Of a stretch of DNA of 33,829 bases, positions 20,092 to 33,125 are shown one piece after another (positions within the stretch are counted from its first letter, which is position 1; each line of letters opens with the position of its first letter). The stretch comes from Kipferlia bialata (lineage: Eukaryota; Fornicata). Both the position numbers and the translations under genes were made by a program. The stretch lies in the NCBI GenBank assembly GCA_003568945.1, contig BDIP01000053.1:1-33829 (forward strand). Direction: 5' to 3'. Under the pieces are notes generated by a model. The model had not been told where the DNA came from. It made no database searches and saw only the letters and a list, made by a program, of their open reading frames with translations.

Positions 20092-21256
20092 TCACAGGCT
20101 CATGAAGTTGGCGTAGGAGTCGGCACTGGTGGTGCATATGTAGTCGTCGGTGGGACACGCAGAGAGGGACGTCAGGTTACTGGGGTGAGAGAGGGTTGAT
20201 GGGTACGAGGTATGCAACACTACAGCATATATGCATATATACATCTGACATGAGTCCACCACGCACCCGTTGTGCCTTGTCTGCTGGGGCTCCCCCAGCA
20301 TCTGCCCCGTCTGGCTGGACCAGAATGCTATGGCCCTGCCCTTCGTGGCACCCATCACACACGAGTCGTCGGAGGAGAACCGACACGCACTGCGGTGAGG
20401 GATGTATGGGTATTGGTATTGATGTATGATGTGCCACAGCCACATATATATGTATACATATTTTCAAGCCCACCTTCCCTGCAGCTGCACCCTGCTGTTC
20501 GACACTGCGGTGGGGGGTGCCATGCCCTGGGGGGGACGGGTGCACACCACCACGGGCCGGGGGTCCTGCCTGCCCCCGACCACCGATGTGGGCAGTCTCC
20601 TGATGTCGTATATGCACGGCTCGTCCTGGGTGGACACCAGCAGGTAGTGGCCGTTCCTGCTGAACTGCACCCCTGTGACTGGGCTGGACACGTTGAAGGC
20701 TGGGACGGCACTCTGCATCGAGGCACTGTCCAGAATCTCCACCTGGCTGGTGGAGTGGGCGTCCTTGCCCCTATAGCCCAGGGCCAGCATGCTGGGGGCT
20801 GAGGCAGGGGCACTGGCGGTGAGGGACCGACAGGGATACATATGGGATATCCGTATACTTCACACAGTGGTCTGCACGCAATGCGTATATGAGAGTATAT
20901 ACATGACTCCACATGCCGGGCCTGACCTGAATGCAGCGCAGCAGGGGGTGGGAGGGGGGGAGACACGCAGTGCAGCATTCCTCTCGGCATAGGCTAGCAT
21001 GGAGCCTGGGTGAGACAGGTATAGCGTGGTGTGATAGTACAGTCAGTACTTCTCACATGGCTGTTCTACATTCACAAAATCAACAACACCTCACAGATCC
21101 TACACAAACACCCACAGACATATCCTCACTATTCCTCCCCACCTGGGACGTGTGCTGTGTCTGTGGCACAGTCGTAGAGACGGAAGGAGGGGTAGGCAGG
21201 GGACAGAGACAGCACAGAGGATCCACTGGGGTGCCAGAGGACACACGAGACAGGGC
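20092..21256 (-). CDS. WD40 protein, WDR82/Swd2-like, 5' end missing
   Basis: Five exons join in frame: 21143-21256, 20927-21005, 20474-20812, 20267-20389 and 20092-20179 (TGA), about 247 residues. WD-type blades are visible: VSCVLWHPSGSSVLSLSPAY with FRLYDCATD; SPVTGVQFSRNGHYLLVS with PCIYDIRR; CRFSSDDSCVMGATKGRAIA with FWSSQTGQM; and LTSLSACPTDDYICTTSADS. The pattern and C-terminal arrangement recall WDR82/Swd2, a subunit of COMPASS-type histone methyltransferase and of transcription termination complexes, but other small WD40 proteins are possible. The first visible exon begins with an acceptor after a poly-C tract, so at least the first two blades and the start codon are not in view. It is divergent from BBS7, with only 94 bp between their first visible exons. 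Confidence 0.6.
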
Positions 21257-21263
21257 CTGGGGT

Positions 21264-21289
21264 GGGGGGGGGGGGGGGGGGGGGGGGGG
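21264..21289. repeat. Poly-G run (26 G)
   Basis: On the minus strand this is the poly-C part of the acceptor tract before the first visible WD40 exon. It sits between two divergent genes that both lack their first exon. Confidence 0.85.
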
Positions 21290-21350
21290 AGGAGCGACGT
21301 GAAAGGGATACAGAGTATCAGAGTATACACATGTCGGGCCTCATTTGCAG

Positions 21351-24300
21351 ACTGGCCAGCTACGTGTGTATGCCTCTGATACCTCCTCCATCTGTAGCCA
21401 CAAGAAGATGGGCAAGAAGCACTTCCACTGTGAACTACCTCCCAACAAGACAGGTACTCACACCATCATCCCCATCGACTATTGACACAACCGTTGGTCA
21501 TCGCATAGCAATCTCTCTTTCTCTTTCTCTCTCTCTTCCTGCTCATTATACCAGCAAGTGCACTTGTATGTACACACAAGGGTAGTCTGCTGGTAGGTGT
21601 TGGCAATGGGGTGTACAGAGTGGGCAAGGAGGGACTCCACGAGACACCCATGCTGCAGGTGGACTCAAAGGTATGGGAACACACATTATTCGAAAGCACC
21701 TCTTTCTCTGCCAGTTTCTTATGATTCTTCTGATACCCACAGGTTGAGCGCCTGAACTGCGTTGGGGACTGTCTCATCTGTCTGACCAACACATCTCTCT
21801 CCCTCTCTCTTGGAGAGGAGACTGTGTCTGTCCCACTCTGTGCCAGGTATATTACTCTATCACTATTATAACTACGTCTACATTCCATACTCTGTGTTGA
21901 CTTCGTTATATAGCTTATTCCCAGTGCCTCTGACTGGTGCCACCTGCACACGGGCACCCTTACCAACCTGACCCCACCCACCCACACAGACACACAGACA
22001 GAGGCAGATGAGATGGGAGCACTCACTGATAAGGGCACCCTCGACATCGCCCTTGCCTGCACAGACGGTACCCTAAGGGTATACAGGGTTAGACCCCACC
22101 TGCCACTCAGCATCACACACACAGGGTCCGTCAAGGTAGGGGATGTTACTTGTGTATTCATATATACACCGTAAAAGACAGTGCAGAAGCATGTCCAAGT
22201 TGGAGAGTCTAACCTCAGCTGCGCTGCACCTGTGTCACTGGGGTAGACTGCGAACCTCCAGCCCTGGTGTACTCTTGGGAGGGATCAGTGGGAGTGGTGA
22301 CCAAGGGGAAGTACGGCTTTGTCTTAATACACTAACCTGTATATCTTGTTGTCTCTGCCTGACCCCAGGACCTCTCATGTCCTGACCCTCCCCCACCATG
22401 TGACGTCCGTGTCGATAGCAGACGTGACAGGGGATGGTACTCTAGAGATGGTGGTTGTCAGTGGGGGAGGTCTCACAGCATGCAGGTATGGTTGCACACT
22501 ATCAACTATTGTCTCTCTACATACACTCACTACCAGGCTTCTCCCTGACTTCTCATCTCTCCCAATCAGAGTGCCCCCTCTAGAGGGTGTGGTAGATATC
22601 CTCTGCCGCAAGGGGTCTCTCTATGTGGCGAGGGCCTCTGGGTGTGTGTCCAGACTCACCCTGGACTGTGAGTGTGAGACCATGTGCGTAGAGCCGGAGG
22701 CACATGGGATTGGGAGGGGGCCCAACAACAACATATCCAGGGCAGTTGTAAGGGGCATCAGCAGTACGTGTAGTATAGAGGCACCTTGGGTACATATATT
22801 TGTACACACCACTATTCATATCTCACTTCAGCTTCCCTCTCTGGACTGGTACCGGTGGGACAGGAGTCAGACACAAGGCGACTGGCCTCGTTGCAGGAGT
22901 CCATCATGGAGCTGGAAGTGAGGCTCAATGGCGAGCCAGAGACTAGTGTCAGGTCCGATCAGTCTTTCCAACATAGTACTCGACAAACACACACAATGCA
23001 CCCTCACATTCAGAGAGACCAGTGCACCAGATGTGGGTACTGCTAGCCTCTGGGCCCCCACCACCACCAGTGCCGCTCTGGCCGCCACACCCTACCCCTC
23101 CATATCAGTGAAGGTGCGGCCTTCCCTTCGCACCCTGTCGATAGAGCTAGAGGTTGCAGTCTCCACTCCTGTCTCTGCATTCATGCTCCTCCTGCCAAGG
23201 GCTATGGTGGTCACAGACCTAACACCCACGGGTATGTATACGTGTACAACTATTATACCGTCTCTTTCATTGACTTCCCTTATGCTAACGACAAGGCAAG
23301 TGGGAGGAGCTCTCCCAGGGTGTGAGAGTCACATTCCCTGTCCCTACCTCAGTGTGCACAATCACAGTCAGAATGCCTGGTAAGACAAGTTTCTTCTATA
23401 GTACTGACTTCGATTGTAGAGTGCTGCGTACCTGTCCACAACTACCTGCATGGCATATAGTATTTATACATGGGTAGCAACTGATCTCTAGATGGAGGCG
23501 CTGGAGGGAAGGGTCAGGTTATGGCCACCCCAGCGCCCTTCACTCGCACCCAACTTGCATGTCCCCTTCTTGCTCCATACAGACCCACCATAATGGGTAC
23601 ATTCCACATACCACTCCTCCCGTTCTACACGATAGCCAGCCTTTCCCCTGTGGTACAGGAGAAGGGTGTGGATGGTGGGGGTGGGTCAGCAACAGCACAG
23701 ACAAGTGCACGTCCAGTAGGGTATAGGGCGTCAGGTCCCTACAAGAGTGGGATTGAGGACATTGTCAAGGGACTCGCAGAGGGTGGTAGAGTGGAGCTGC
23801 CTCTCAGCCTCCTAGGCCCTGCTGACATAGTTCATATATCATACAGGGACACAGAGGGAGAGAGGGATGAGGGATTCACAAAGGGGACAATGATCGTGAT
23901 TGAAGCCGCCTCTCCTTTCGTAGGTGATAAGGAGTGTCTTCGTACGGCCAACCGTACGCATTACTATTCACACTCTAACTGTAACCTCAGGTAGACTTGT
24001 TGCTAGGCACATACTGGACAGAAAGAGAGGCAGAGGGTTCACATGTGATACCCACCTTGGGGGTATCGTGTCCAGGTAGGATATATAGTGTATATCCGAT
24101 ATATTCCATGTCTTATATCGTATAAGACTTATATGGCACTACTAGTACCTAATCTCTCTCTCTTATGTGAGTGCGTAGAGGTTATAACCCCCAGGATCCG
24201 TGCTGTCCCCACCCAGTTGGTCCATCAGATAGGGGCAGCGCAGGCAGACTATGTGGCAGCCACACTCAGGTATATGATATATACATATATCTGAGAGCCA

Positions 24301-24593
24301 TCCCTCTCAGAGGGAGATCCCATGTAGTGTCATTACAGTATGACATGCTTGTGACCCCAGGAGTGACTATACCGCCTGTGGGGGTGAGGTTGGTGTGGTG
24401 GATGTGGTTGTGGACAGAGTGGTGCAGGTGGTGGCACAGACAGCAGGAGGTATGGGTACATGGAAGTCTTGATCATATACCACTCAGGTACATACTCTCA
24501 CCAGCAGGCACTGCCCTTGGTCCATCATTCGATGGTGTCACAGAGCTACTGCAGCTGTTCTCAGAGCTCTTTAGGAAGCGCTCGGAGGCTTAG
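21351..24593 (+). CDS. BBS7: BBS7, BBSome subunit (first exon not seen)
   Basis: Fifteen exons join in frame: 21351-21453, 21555-21670, 21743-21846, 21925-22135, 22219-22310, 22369-22485, 22570-22763, 22832-22952, 23014-23231, 23296-23379, 23492-23919, 23991-24075, 24179-24269, 24361-24449 and 24508-24593 (TAG), 712 residues (human BBS7 has 715). The N-terminal half is a beta-propeller: SLLVGVGNGVYRVGKEGL, DIALACTDGTLRVYR, ALVYSWEGSVGVVTKG and VTSVSIADVTGDGTLEMVVV. A coiled coil follows (RRLASLQESIMELEVRL). Next is an adaptin-ear-like region (VRPSLRTLSIELEVAVSTPV), then SGIEDIVKGLAEGGRVELPL, which matches the BBS7 region around [20 protein letters not shown]. BBS7 is part of the BBSome that carries membrane cargo in cilia. 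The first exon starts at an acceptor; the next in-frame ATG is at 21405. About 50 N-terminal residues may be missing. Confidence 0.78.
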
Positions 24594-24893
24594 AAGAGGT
24601 ATATTACGATCCTCACATGATGCAGGCAACTTGCATGAGGCAACTGTTGACTTGGCGCCTTGGGTTCAATAGAGAAAGACGGCGATCGTTAGCCCCAGCT
24701 GAGACATTTACATATGTGTAGAGATGGTGTGGAGAAAATATACTATGTATTGAAAGCACAGTTATGCCGCTACCTGACCTATGTCGGTGAACATGACAAG
24801 TACAACTATATACAGGCTGCATAATGCAGCCAATGAATCGAATATCCGAAAATCCGTTCGGAAACTGGGTTGTGCCAAAAATGGTGTTAAGAA
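24594..24893. promoter_or_regulatory. Intergenic region with inverted repeat
   Basis: This 300-bp gap has one clear feature: the inverted repeat TCCGAA-N6-TTCGGA at 24845-24862, ending about 31 bp before the next ATG. Its half-site TTCGGA is shared with the palindrome upstream of the pinin-like gene. The rest is featureless. Confidence 0.45.
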
Positions 24894-27800
24894 ATGACCA
24901 GATGGCTCTCTCTCTCTGTCACTAGGTTCAAGGGAGATAGTGTTGGTCCATCCTCTCGGTGCATGAGCAGCGAGAGCTCTGGGGACCGTGGCCCATCGTC
25001 TGAGGCCCTGCCTCCCTCCCAAACCTCGGATGATTCTGTGTATAGGGTCGATGCTGAGGGAGGTCTGCCAGTCATACCTCCAACTGCCACAGAGCCCTTA
25101 GTATACGACGACGAGAGCTCAGAGAGTGCTGCTGAGGCTACTGTTGTGCCGGGTGGGTGTGGGTATATCCATGGGGCTGGTTATGACTCCTCCTCGGAGT
25201 CCAGCTCAGACTGTGAGTATCTAGCCCACTATGACAGTGATCCACGACCTACTAGGGAGGGGAGTGAGGAGGAGGGTGAGAGTAGTGGAGAGAGTGTTCC
25301 CCGTGCCCACTCCTCCGATGTGGGGGAGATAGAGCCCGAGAGAGTAGGTGATGGGGAGAGAGAGGTTGCACCTGCATCCTGGTCTGACTCAGACTCTGAG
25401 TCCAGTGAGTTCTGCATACCCACAGACAGCAACAGAGGTATGGACCTGGTGTTATATGCGGGGACGTGGCCTCATAGTGTTCGTACCACCTGTATGTGTG
25501 GATGACATGTGCTATCTACAGGATACTCAATCACCCATCTCGTAACCCCCCCCCCCCCCCCCCCCCCCACCCCCCCCCCCCACGTCACTACATGCCCAGT
25601 CCTCCAAGGACTCTCTCTCTCTCCCCATTCACACACTATTCATATTCATACATACCAACTCCCAGGCCCAGTCCTCCAAGGCACACGACACACTGTACCA
25701 CAGGTATGATACTATGTATTTGTATGACAGTATTGCTGCCCATTATACCCCCTCCCCTTTATCAATAGTCATAACACTCTCTCCCCACTGGTTCGCTACA
25801 GGACAGTTCGCTCTCTCTGGACTTTTCAGTATCATTGTATTTCTCTCACTAATTCTCTCTCTCACTCTCTCTGTCTCGGTATTCTCCTTCCCTTACCAAA
25901 GGCACAGACGAGAGAAGCAGAGGGAGGAAGAGAGAGACAAGAGGCAGACACAGGTATCCTTGGTAACGCTATAGTTTCTATTGTAGGGTTTGTATGTACA
26001 TATTGTTAGTACCCTATGTTCTTATCCCCAGGCAGTCACCTCTCTACCCGCTGTTCCAGTTCGTGTACCTAGCAGACAGGTGCCCAGCAAGCAGAGTAAC
26101 GGAGACAGGGGGAGAGAGAGAGGGAGAGAGAGTGGGGGGCAGGGAGAGAGAGAGAGAGAGACTGGGAAGGTGCTGAAGAAGGACGACTCCTCTCTCCTTC
26201 TGTCTGCCCTGACCAACATCCACATGAGTCACGAGAGGTCAGGGTCTAGGGGCAGGGAGGGTCTGGAGAGGTCAAGGCCAGGTAGTGGGTCTGCAGAGGT
26301 CAAGGGGGAGAAGGAGGGAGTGGTTGCTGCTGCTCTACCGCAGAAGAGCCCTATCAAGGACAGTGCCTCTAGGTCTCCCCAGTACCCATCATCTGCTAGT
26401 CAGTCAAGAGGTGTGACGGTTTCTAGCCGTGAGAGGTCTCCCCAGTACCCTGTCCATCGTACACCCCCAGTGGCCATTAGGGAGCACGCTACCCATACCA
26501 CACCTCCTACATACAGGTATGTATATTAATATATTGAAGTCACACATATTGTATACATATGAATTGTGGTTGAATTATGGACCGCATTCTTACTCCAGAG
26601 TGAGTCTTGGGGAGAGACCTGAGGATAAGGAGAGAGAGAGAGGCAGGGTGAGTCTGGTGACAGGTGGCAGGATGAGTGTTGGGGAGAGAGAGAGGGAGAG
26701 GGGGAGAGAGAGGATAGGGGACTCTGCCTACCTGGCCAGAGCTGCTCTTGGGAGGTATGTCATCAATATATACATATATGATATGTCTACTGAATAATGA
26801 TATAGTGTACCCCGTACTATATTCCATTTATTACCTTACTCTCAGGAGACCCAGACACCAGGAGGGAGAGAGAGAGAGAGAGAGGAGCGTGGGCAGGGCC
26901 AGTCCCTACAGACCCATAGGCCTCACTGACCGTTCTCAGTACGGTAGAGATGACCAGAGGGTGAGGGAGAGGGAGAGTCCCTACAACCCCATAGGAGAGA
27001 GAGTAGCTAGGCAGATAGAGGGAGAGAGAGACGTGCTACTCGCTGTGTCTTCCACTGGGTCTCGACCATCTTCCTCACCGCTGACCGTTGACCGCTCTCA
27101 GTACGTACCCCCTGTTCGCTCTTCCCCTCAGAGTGTTGATGTGAGAGTGAGTGTTACCTCCCCAACTCCAAGTGAGGGTAGACTCACTGACCGCTCTCAG
27201 TACGGTAGAGATGACCGTTCTCAGTACGGTAGGGATAGGGCTATGTCTGCCACTGATGCCTTATTGGCCAAGTACCTCAACCAGGGGAGGGAGAGAGAGG
27301 TGGAGAGAGAGAGACAGAAGACAGAGAGTACTAGTGGTGGCACTACCTCTAGTATCGATAGTGTGCATAGTGCACTTAGTGTGGTGAAGACACCCCCACC
27401 CCCCACCCGTGCCTCCCTCACCCCATCCAGCCATCCCTTGTCACCACTCAGGGGGAGTGAGGTATGTCATTGTATTGGTAATAGTACTATCGGGATAGTA
27501 ATACTAGTTCATTACTACACGGGATGCCCTACACTATTTTATCACTATAGTAGTATATTAGTGAACTAGTCTTCCAGATATGTTGGTATTTATTTATATG
27601 TTAGTATATTTGCTTATTTGTAAACATATGGCACTCACTGTCAGGTACCCCCGAGAGAGAGTTCCACTGAGGGAGAGAGAGACGGAGAGGGGGACGGAGA
27701 GGACTCCACCCCTGTGGCCAACACATCTCTCTCTCTCTCCCCCTCAATCACACCTGGGGTTGGAGTAGTGACACTCTCCAGTGCCAGATACACTGAGGGA

Positions 27801-30800
27801 CAGAGAGAGAGAAAGGGTGTAGTGGATGTATCCACACCCACTCTTGTTAAGGGTGCAGAGGGACAGAGTGACAGCGCTGTGCCCCTGTCCTTGGTATCCT
27901 ATAGAAGGGTACTCGGAAACACACCAGGTATATACCAATCAACACTCTATATATATTGGAGTACAACAGTGTGATGGCATCATGCATGTAAATGGATACA
28001 TGGTTCTCTGACCTACTCGGAAACACACCAGGTGTGTACAATATGTATTTTTTATACACACTATACAATATGCATCATACCCTGACCCCCAGCCATAGGC
28101 GGTGCCTCGTCTCTCTCCAAGGCATACCCAGAGGTCCAGGTAGGGAACCTTTCTCTCAAATATTCTTTCCAATTATGGGTCTTGAAAGAATTGGGCAAGT
28201 ATTTCCCGTCTCACCACTACGGCAGGCTAACCTGAGAAGGAATCTCTCACACACACCCTCACACACACACACACTCTCTCTCTCTCTGACATCAGCGCCA
28301 GATCGATCTGAGGCGGACAGAACTGATGGCCCAGAGACACCTAGAGGCCAAGGAGATGGAGGGGGAGAGAGACATACAGAGACCCCTAGATGCCAAGGAG
28401 GGAGACAGAGAGACAGAGGTGAAGCATGAAGAGACTGCAGCCGACGGAGATACCCTTCACTCCAAGGAGATCGAGAGAGCTGCCATCCTGTGCCAGTCAT
28501 ACCTCAGGTACACACACACACATATATATATATATCTATATCTATATATATATGTATATATATACTAATACTTATATATGTGTATTGTGAGAGCTGCCAT
28601 CCTGTGCCAGTCATGCCTCAGGTACGCTTTACTTATGATACAAATATATGTTGTGTTGGTCTATTGAGTTTGTTGCTTTATCAATGAACCATGTTTTCAT
28701 GTAGTATGCCAAGTTCTCTACATATGTATGTCCATATATATATCTAATGACCCAGGGGCACCAAGGATAGGCGCCATGCCTGGAACATGATATTTGCAGC
28801 AGTCACAATTCAGGTGAGGATATTGTATAAATATATATGTGGATGGAAATATTTGGTTCAGCATGCGATAAGTAACTCGTTTGATTCTCACTCTACCAGT
28901 GTGCTGTCCGGAGCTTCCTCTATAGACGGCAGACATCTAGGGACAAGGAGACAGAAAGAGAGAGACAGGCAGAGAGAGAGAGGGAGAGAGAAAGGGAGGA
29001 AGCGGAGCAGGCTCTGCTAGACACACAAGAGAGAGAGCGTCTGGAGAGGGAGAGGGAGAGAGAGAGAGACCAGCTCGAGAGGGATGCCGTGAGTGTGATA
29101 CTGGCACACAGACAAGGAGCTAGAGTGAGGATGGTAATGCAAGGAGAAGGTATGCAGATACATAAGTATATATATACAAATGTATAGGGGTAGAGAGAGA
29201 GAGAGAGACTGGCACATAGGCAGGGGGCCAGGGTCAGACTAGTCATGAGAGGGGAAGGTATATTTAGATAAGTATGCACTAAATAGTATGTATATGTATG
29301 GCTGTGTATATATGGTATGTATGCATACCCTGACCCCAGCCATCCAGGCCAGGCGCCAGAAGATTGTGTCTCTGACCAATGTGCTGAACAGAGCCAGGGA
29401 GGAACAGGGATTAGGTATTTTTGGGTGAGGTGTTCACTCCCTGTCTATCTCTCTCAATCTATCTCTCGATCTGAAGTTTCCAATTTCTCATTTCCAGACC
29501 AGTTGGCTGCCTCCCTGTTGTCTGAGGTTCTGTCCCACCGGATAGAGTGTGTGGAGAGTGTGCATGCCTTACTAGGAGATACACCCTCAAGCAGTGAGGT
29601 AAAGGTCACATTTTGATATGTATACGTATATATATGTATATATCGGATAGAGTGTGTGGAGAGTGTGCATGCACTCTTAGGGGATACACCATCAAGCAGT
29701 GAGGTATGATACACATGTATGAGTATCCTATTTATGTGAATACAAATGCTTATACCCAGGCTGAGGATGAGACCCCTGCCATTCCCCAGGCCATGTGACT
29801 ATTATACTATAGTACCATGGCATACATACATATACCAACTACAGACACATCTTACCCAGGCTGAGGATGAGACCCCTGCCCTGTCCCAGGTTAGAGAGAG
29901 GGAGAGACATGTGGAGACACCTGAGTACACAGAGACGGAGAGAGAGACCTCTGTCCCCAAGGTATACCACATCCCTACGTATATCCTAATTCACCTGCGT
30001 ATATGCCCTAATGACTAGACCTGTAGTATTCATCTCACGTATACATACTCTTATATATATTCACCATTATTAACACCTAGGCTCCCAAGGTCACCTTTGA
30101 CACTCCCCCAGAGACTGAGAGGGAGAGAGAGGAAGACGAAGAGAGAGAGAGAGATGATGACCAGGGCCTCAAGAGAGAGGGCACCTCCATTGGAGAGCTC
30201 CTTGTCAGAGAGAGAGAGAGGAGAGAGCTTGTCAACGAGAGGGAGAGAGAGCGCGAGAGAGAGCGGGAGCGCGAGAGAGAGAGAGAGAGAGCCAAGGAGA
30301 GACAGCGTGGCAGACAGCCATCCCCTATCAAGAGACGCCAGGTGCCATACCTACACTATACCTATTTATTATTCTCTCTCCGGCTACACCCTCATTCTAA
30401 CAAACAGGAGGCAGAGGGAGAGAAGGATAGCAGGAGAGAGACTGACTGGTCCAAGCCCAAGAAGTCGAGGCGGGTCAAGTTCTACAAGGCAGACTACTCA
30501 AAGGTATGGATGGTACAGTATATATATAGTATAGTAATATATATATGGTATTATGTATATAGTATGTATATGTGTATATATATATGTGTGTGAGAAGTCG
30601 AGGAGGGTCAAGTTCTACAAGGCAGACTACTCAAAGGTATGGGTCACACAGCCCTACTACTTATACACATATTTGTATACAAATGGATGATACAGAGCAC
30701 CTACTAATACTAAATATATATATGTGTATATATATCTTACACTAGGTCAAGTCAAAGGTGTTGCATCCAGTCCAAGGACCTCTCTCTCTCTCTTTCTCTT

Positions 30801-31884
30801 TCTCCCTCTCTTATATATGTATATATGTTTATATGTATATAATACTCTCTTACACCAGGTCAAGTCCAAGGTGTCCCAGTCCATCCAGTCCAACAATCTC
30901 TCTCCCTCTCCTACATCTATAAATATGTGTATATACATGTATATATATATACACTCGCTCTAAGGTCAAGTCCAAGGTGTCGCAGTCCATCCAGTCCAAC
31001 AATCTCTCTCCCTCTCCTACATTTATATATATGTGTATATACATGTATATATATATACACTCACTGTAAGGTCAAGTCCAAGGTGTCGCAGTCCATCCAG
31101 TCCAAGGGGAAGGAGAGAGACACGGACAGGGAGAGAGAGAGGGCACTCCAGAGGGAGAGAAAGAGAGAGAGAGTCAGGTATATACCGACATATATATATA
31201 TGCCTCTACATATAGTATATATATAGTATAGTATATATTTATATATATGGAGAGGGACACGGACAGGGAGAGAGAGAGGGCACTCCAGAGGGAGAGGAAG
31301 AGAGAGAGGGTCAGGTATAGACTGGTAATGTTACCGTTCGTCATACGTCTACCGTTCAACTAACGTCCAGGGGTATGAAGGCTGAGAAGGAGAGAGAGAA
31401 GGAGAGGGAGAAGGAGCGGGTCAAGGCTGCTGTCAGTGGGTACGGGTCACCAAGGTATGGGGACATTCTATGTCACTGACATCATTTGTTAACACTGTGT
31501 GTTTCTCTTCCTTGCCTTATACTAGGTCCCCCATCCGTAGGAGTGATGGGTCTGTGGTGTACAGGTCACCAACAAGGTCACCAACAAGGTGTGTATAGTC
31601 ACACATGTGTGTATATGTACATAGGAGTACACTTGTTATGTATTTACATATACTAATACAGTACAGGTCACCATCAAGGTCACCCACAAGGTAGATATAT
31701 CACAATACTTAGTGTGACAAGTATTGATATGCACTTATGCCCAGGTCTAGGTCCGTGTCCCCAACCAAGAAGGGAGGGTTCCTGGCCAGTAGGTAATAAC
31801 GCATTATGTATATTTTGTATTCATATGCGAATAGTGTCACCTGGTGAATGGCCAGTAGGTACACGCACCTTACTTGTATATATT

Positions 31885-31933
<49 letters not shown>

Positions 31934-33091
31934 TTATATGCTGATCATGACCTGAGTATGTCGATATTTGTGCAGAGCTCTATTCACATATACAAATATA
32001 CACTTCTCGTCTCTAAACCCCAGGTCTAAGTCCCCTCTGAAGAGAGACAGGAGTGTGTCGCCCAAGAAGGCAGGGGCAAGAGGTATGGATACATTGATAC
32101 ATTCAATAGCATAGTTGCTACATGTATAGCATGCTGTCCCGCCTCTCCCAGGTCCTGACCCTCTATGTATAATGATTATCTAGAATAGTATTGTATAATG
32201 CTCACCCCAGCCTCCCCCCGGTCCCGACCAGGTACATCTCCTGTGTCAGCCAGGACAAAGGGTATGTAGTACCAGTATATATAGTATATACAGAGGGATA
32301 GAGGACAAAGGGTATGTTGTATCAGAAACTCTTGGGATTCTTGTTATTCTCCACTGTTTTTGTGTGGCTCACCCAGGTTAGAATGGAATTATTTCAACAT
32401 TGAAAGTATATACATACAATTCACTCCAGGCCGCTCTGCCAGAGGCAAGGCCATCCCAGGGTCAGGGAGCAGGTATCATAGCTAATTTTTGTATATGTAT
32501 GGGTCTCGATGATAAGACTCTCTTCTTACCCTCCAGGTTTGGTCTAGTCAAGCCCCCCTCCATGAACAGACCATCCCCCGTGTCAGTCAATGACACAGAC
32601 AGGGAGGAGGAGTCTAGAATAGCAAGGTATTCATTATATTATATATGTATACTATGTATATATATGTATATACCATCCCCCGTGTCAGTCACCGACACAG
32701 ACAGGGAGACTGATGGCTCAAGGATAGCTAGGTATATTATTTAAGATAGTAGCCATCTGGTATACATAGTATAAATATACTATAGTGTATATATGTGTGT
32801 GTGTGTTATATACTCACCTTAGACTATCCATGTGTGCCACTACTATATGTATATAGAGATAGAGACAGAGAGAGAGATAGATGTCCTAACCCCAGACCCC
32901 CTGTCCGGACCAGAACCAGGGAGAGACTGTCAGAGAGGGAGAGGGAGAGGGCCCGTGCTCAGTATGAAGCCGATGAGAGAGAGGCAGAGAGGGAGAGGGA
33001 GTTGGATAGAGAGGCAGAGCTACCAGTGACTCCCTCTGAGGCAGGGCAGGTACCACAACTTCTTTTTCTCTCTCTCTATACATGTATATTC

Positions 33092-33125
<34 letters not shown>

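Noticed and set aside
25714-25974. Apparent membrane protein with a hydrophobic stretch (LFSIIVFLSLILSL)
   Set aside because: The hydrophobic part is the translation of a pyrimidine-rich intron (25829-25901) between two exons that join in frame.
29760-29961. Recent two-copy segmental duplication of intergenic DNA
   Set aside because: The conserved part stops at the splice sites, so selection on exons explains it better than a simple young duplication.
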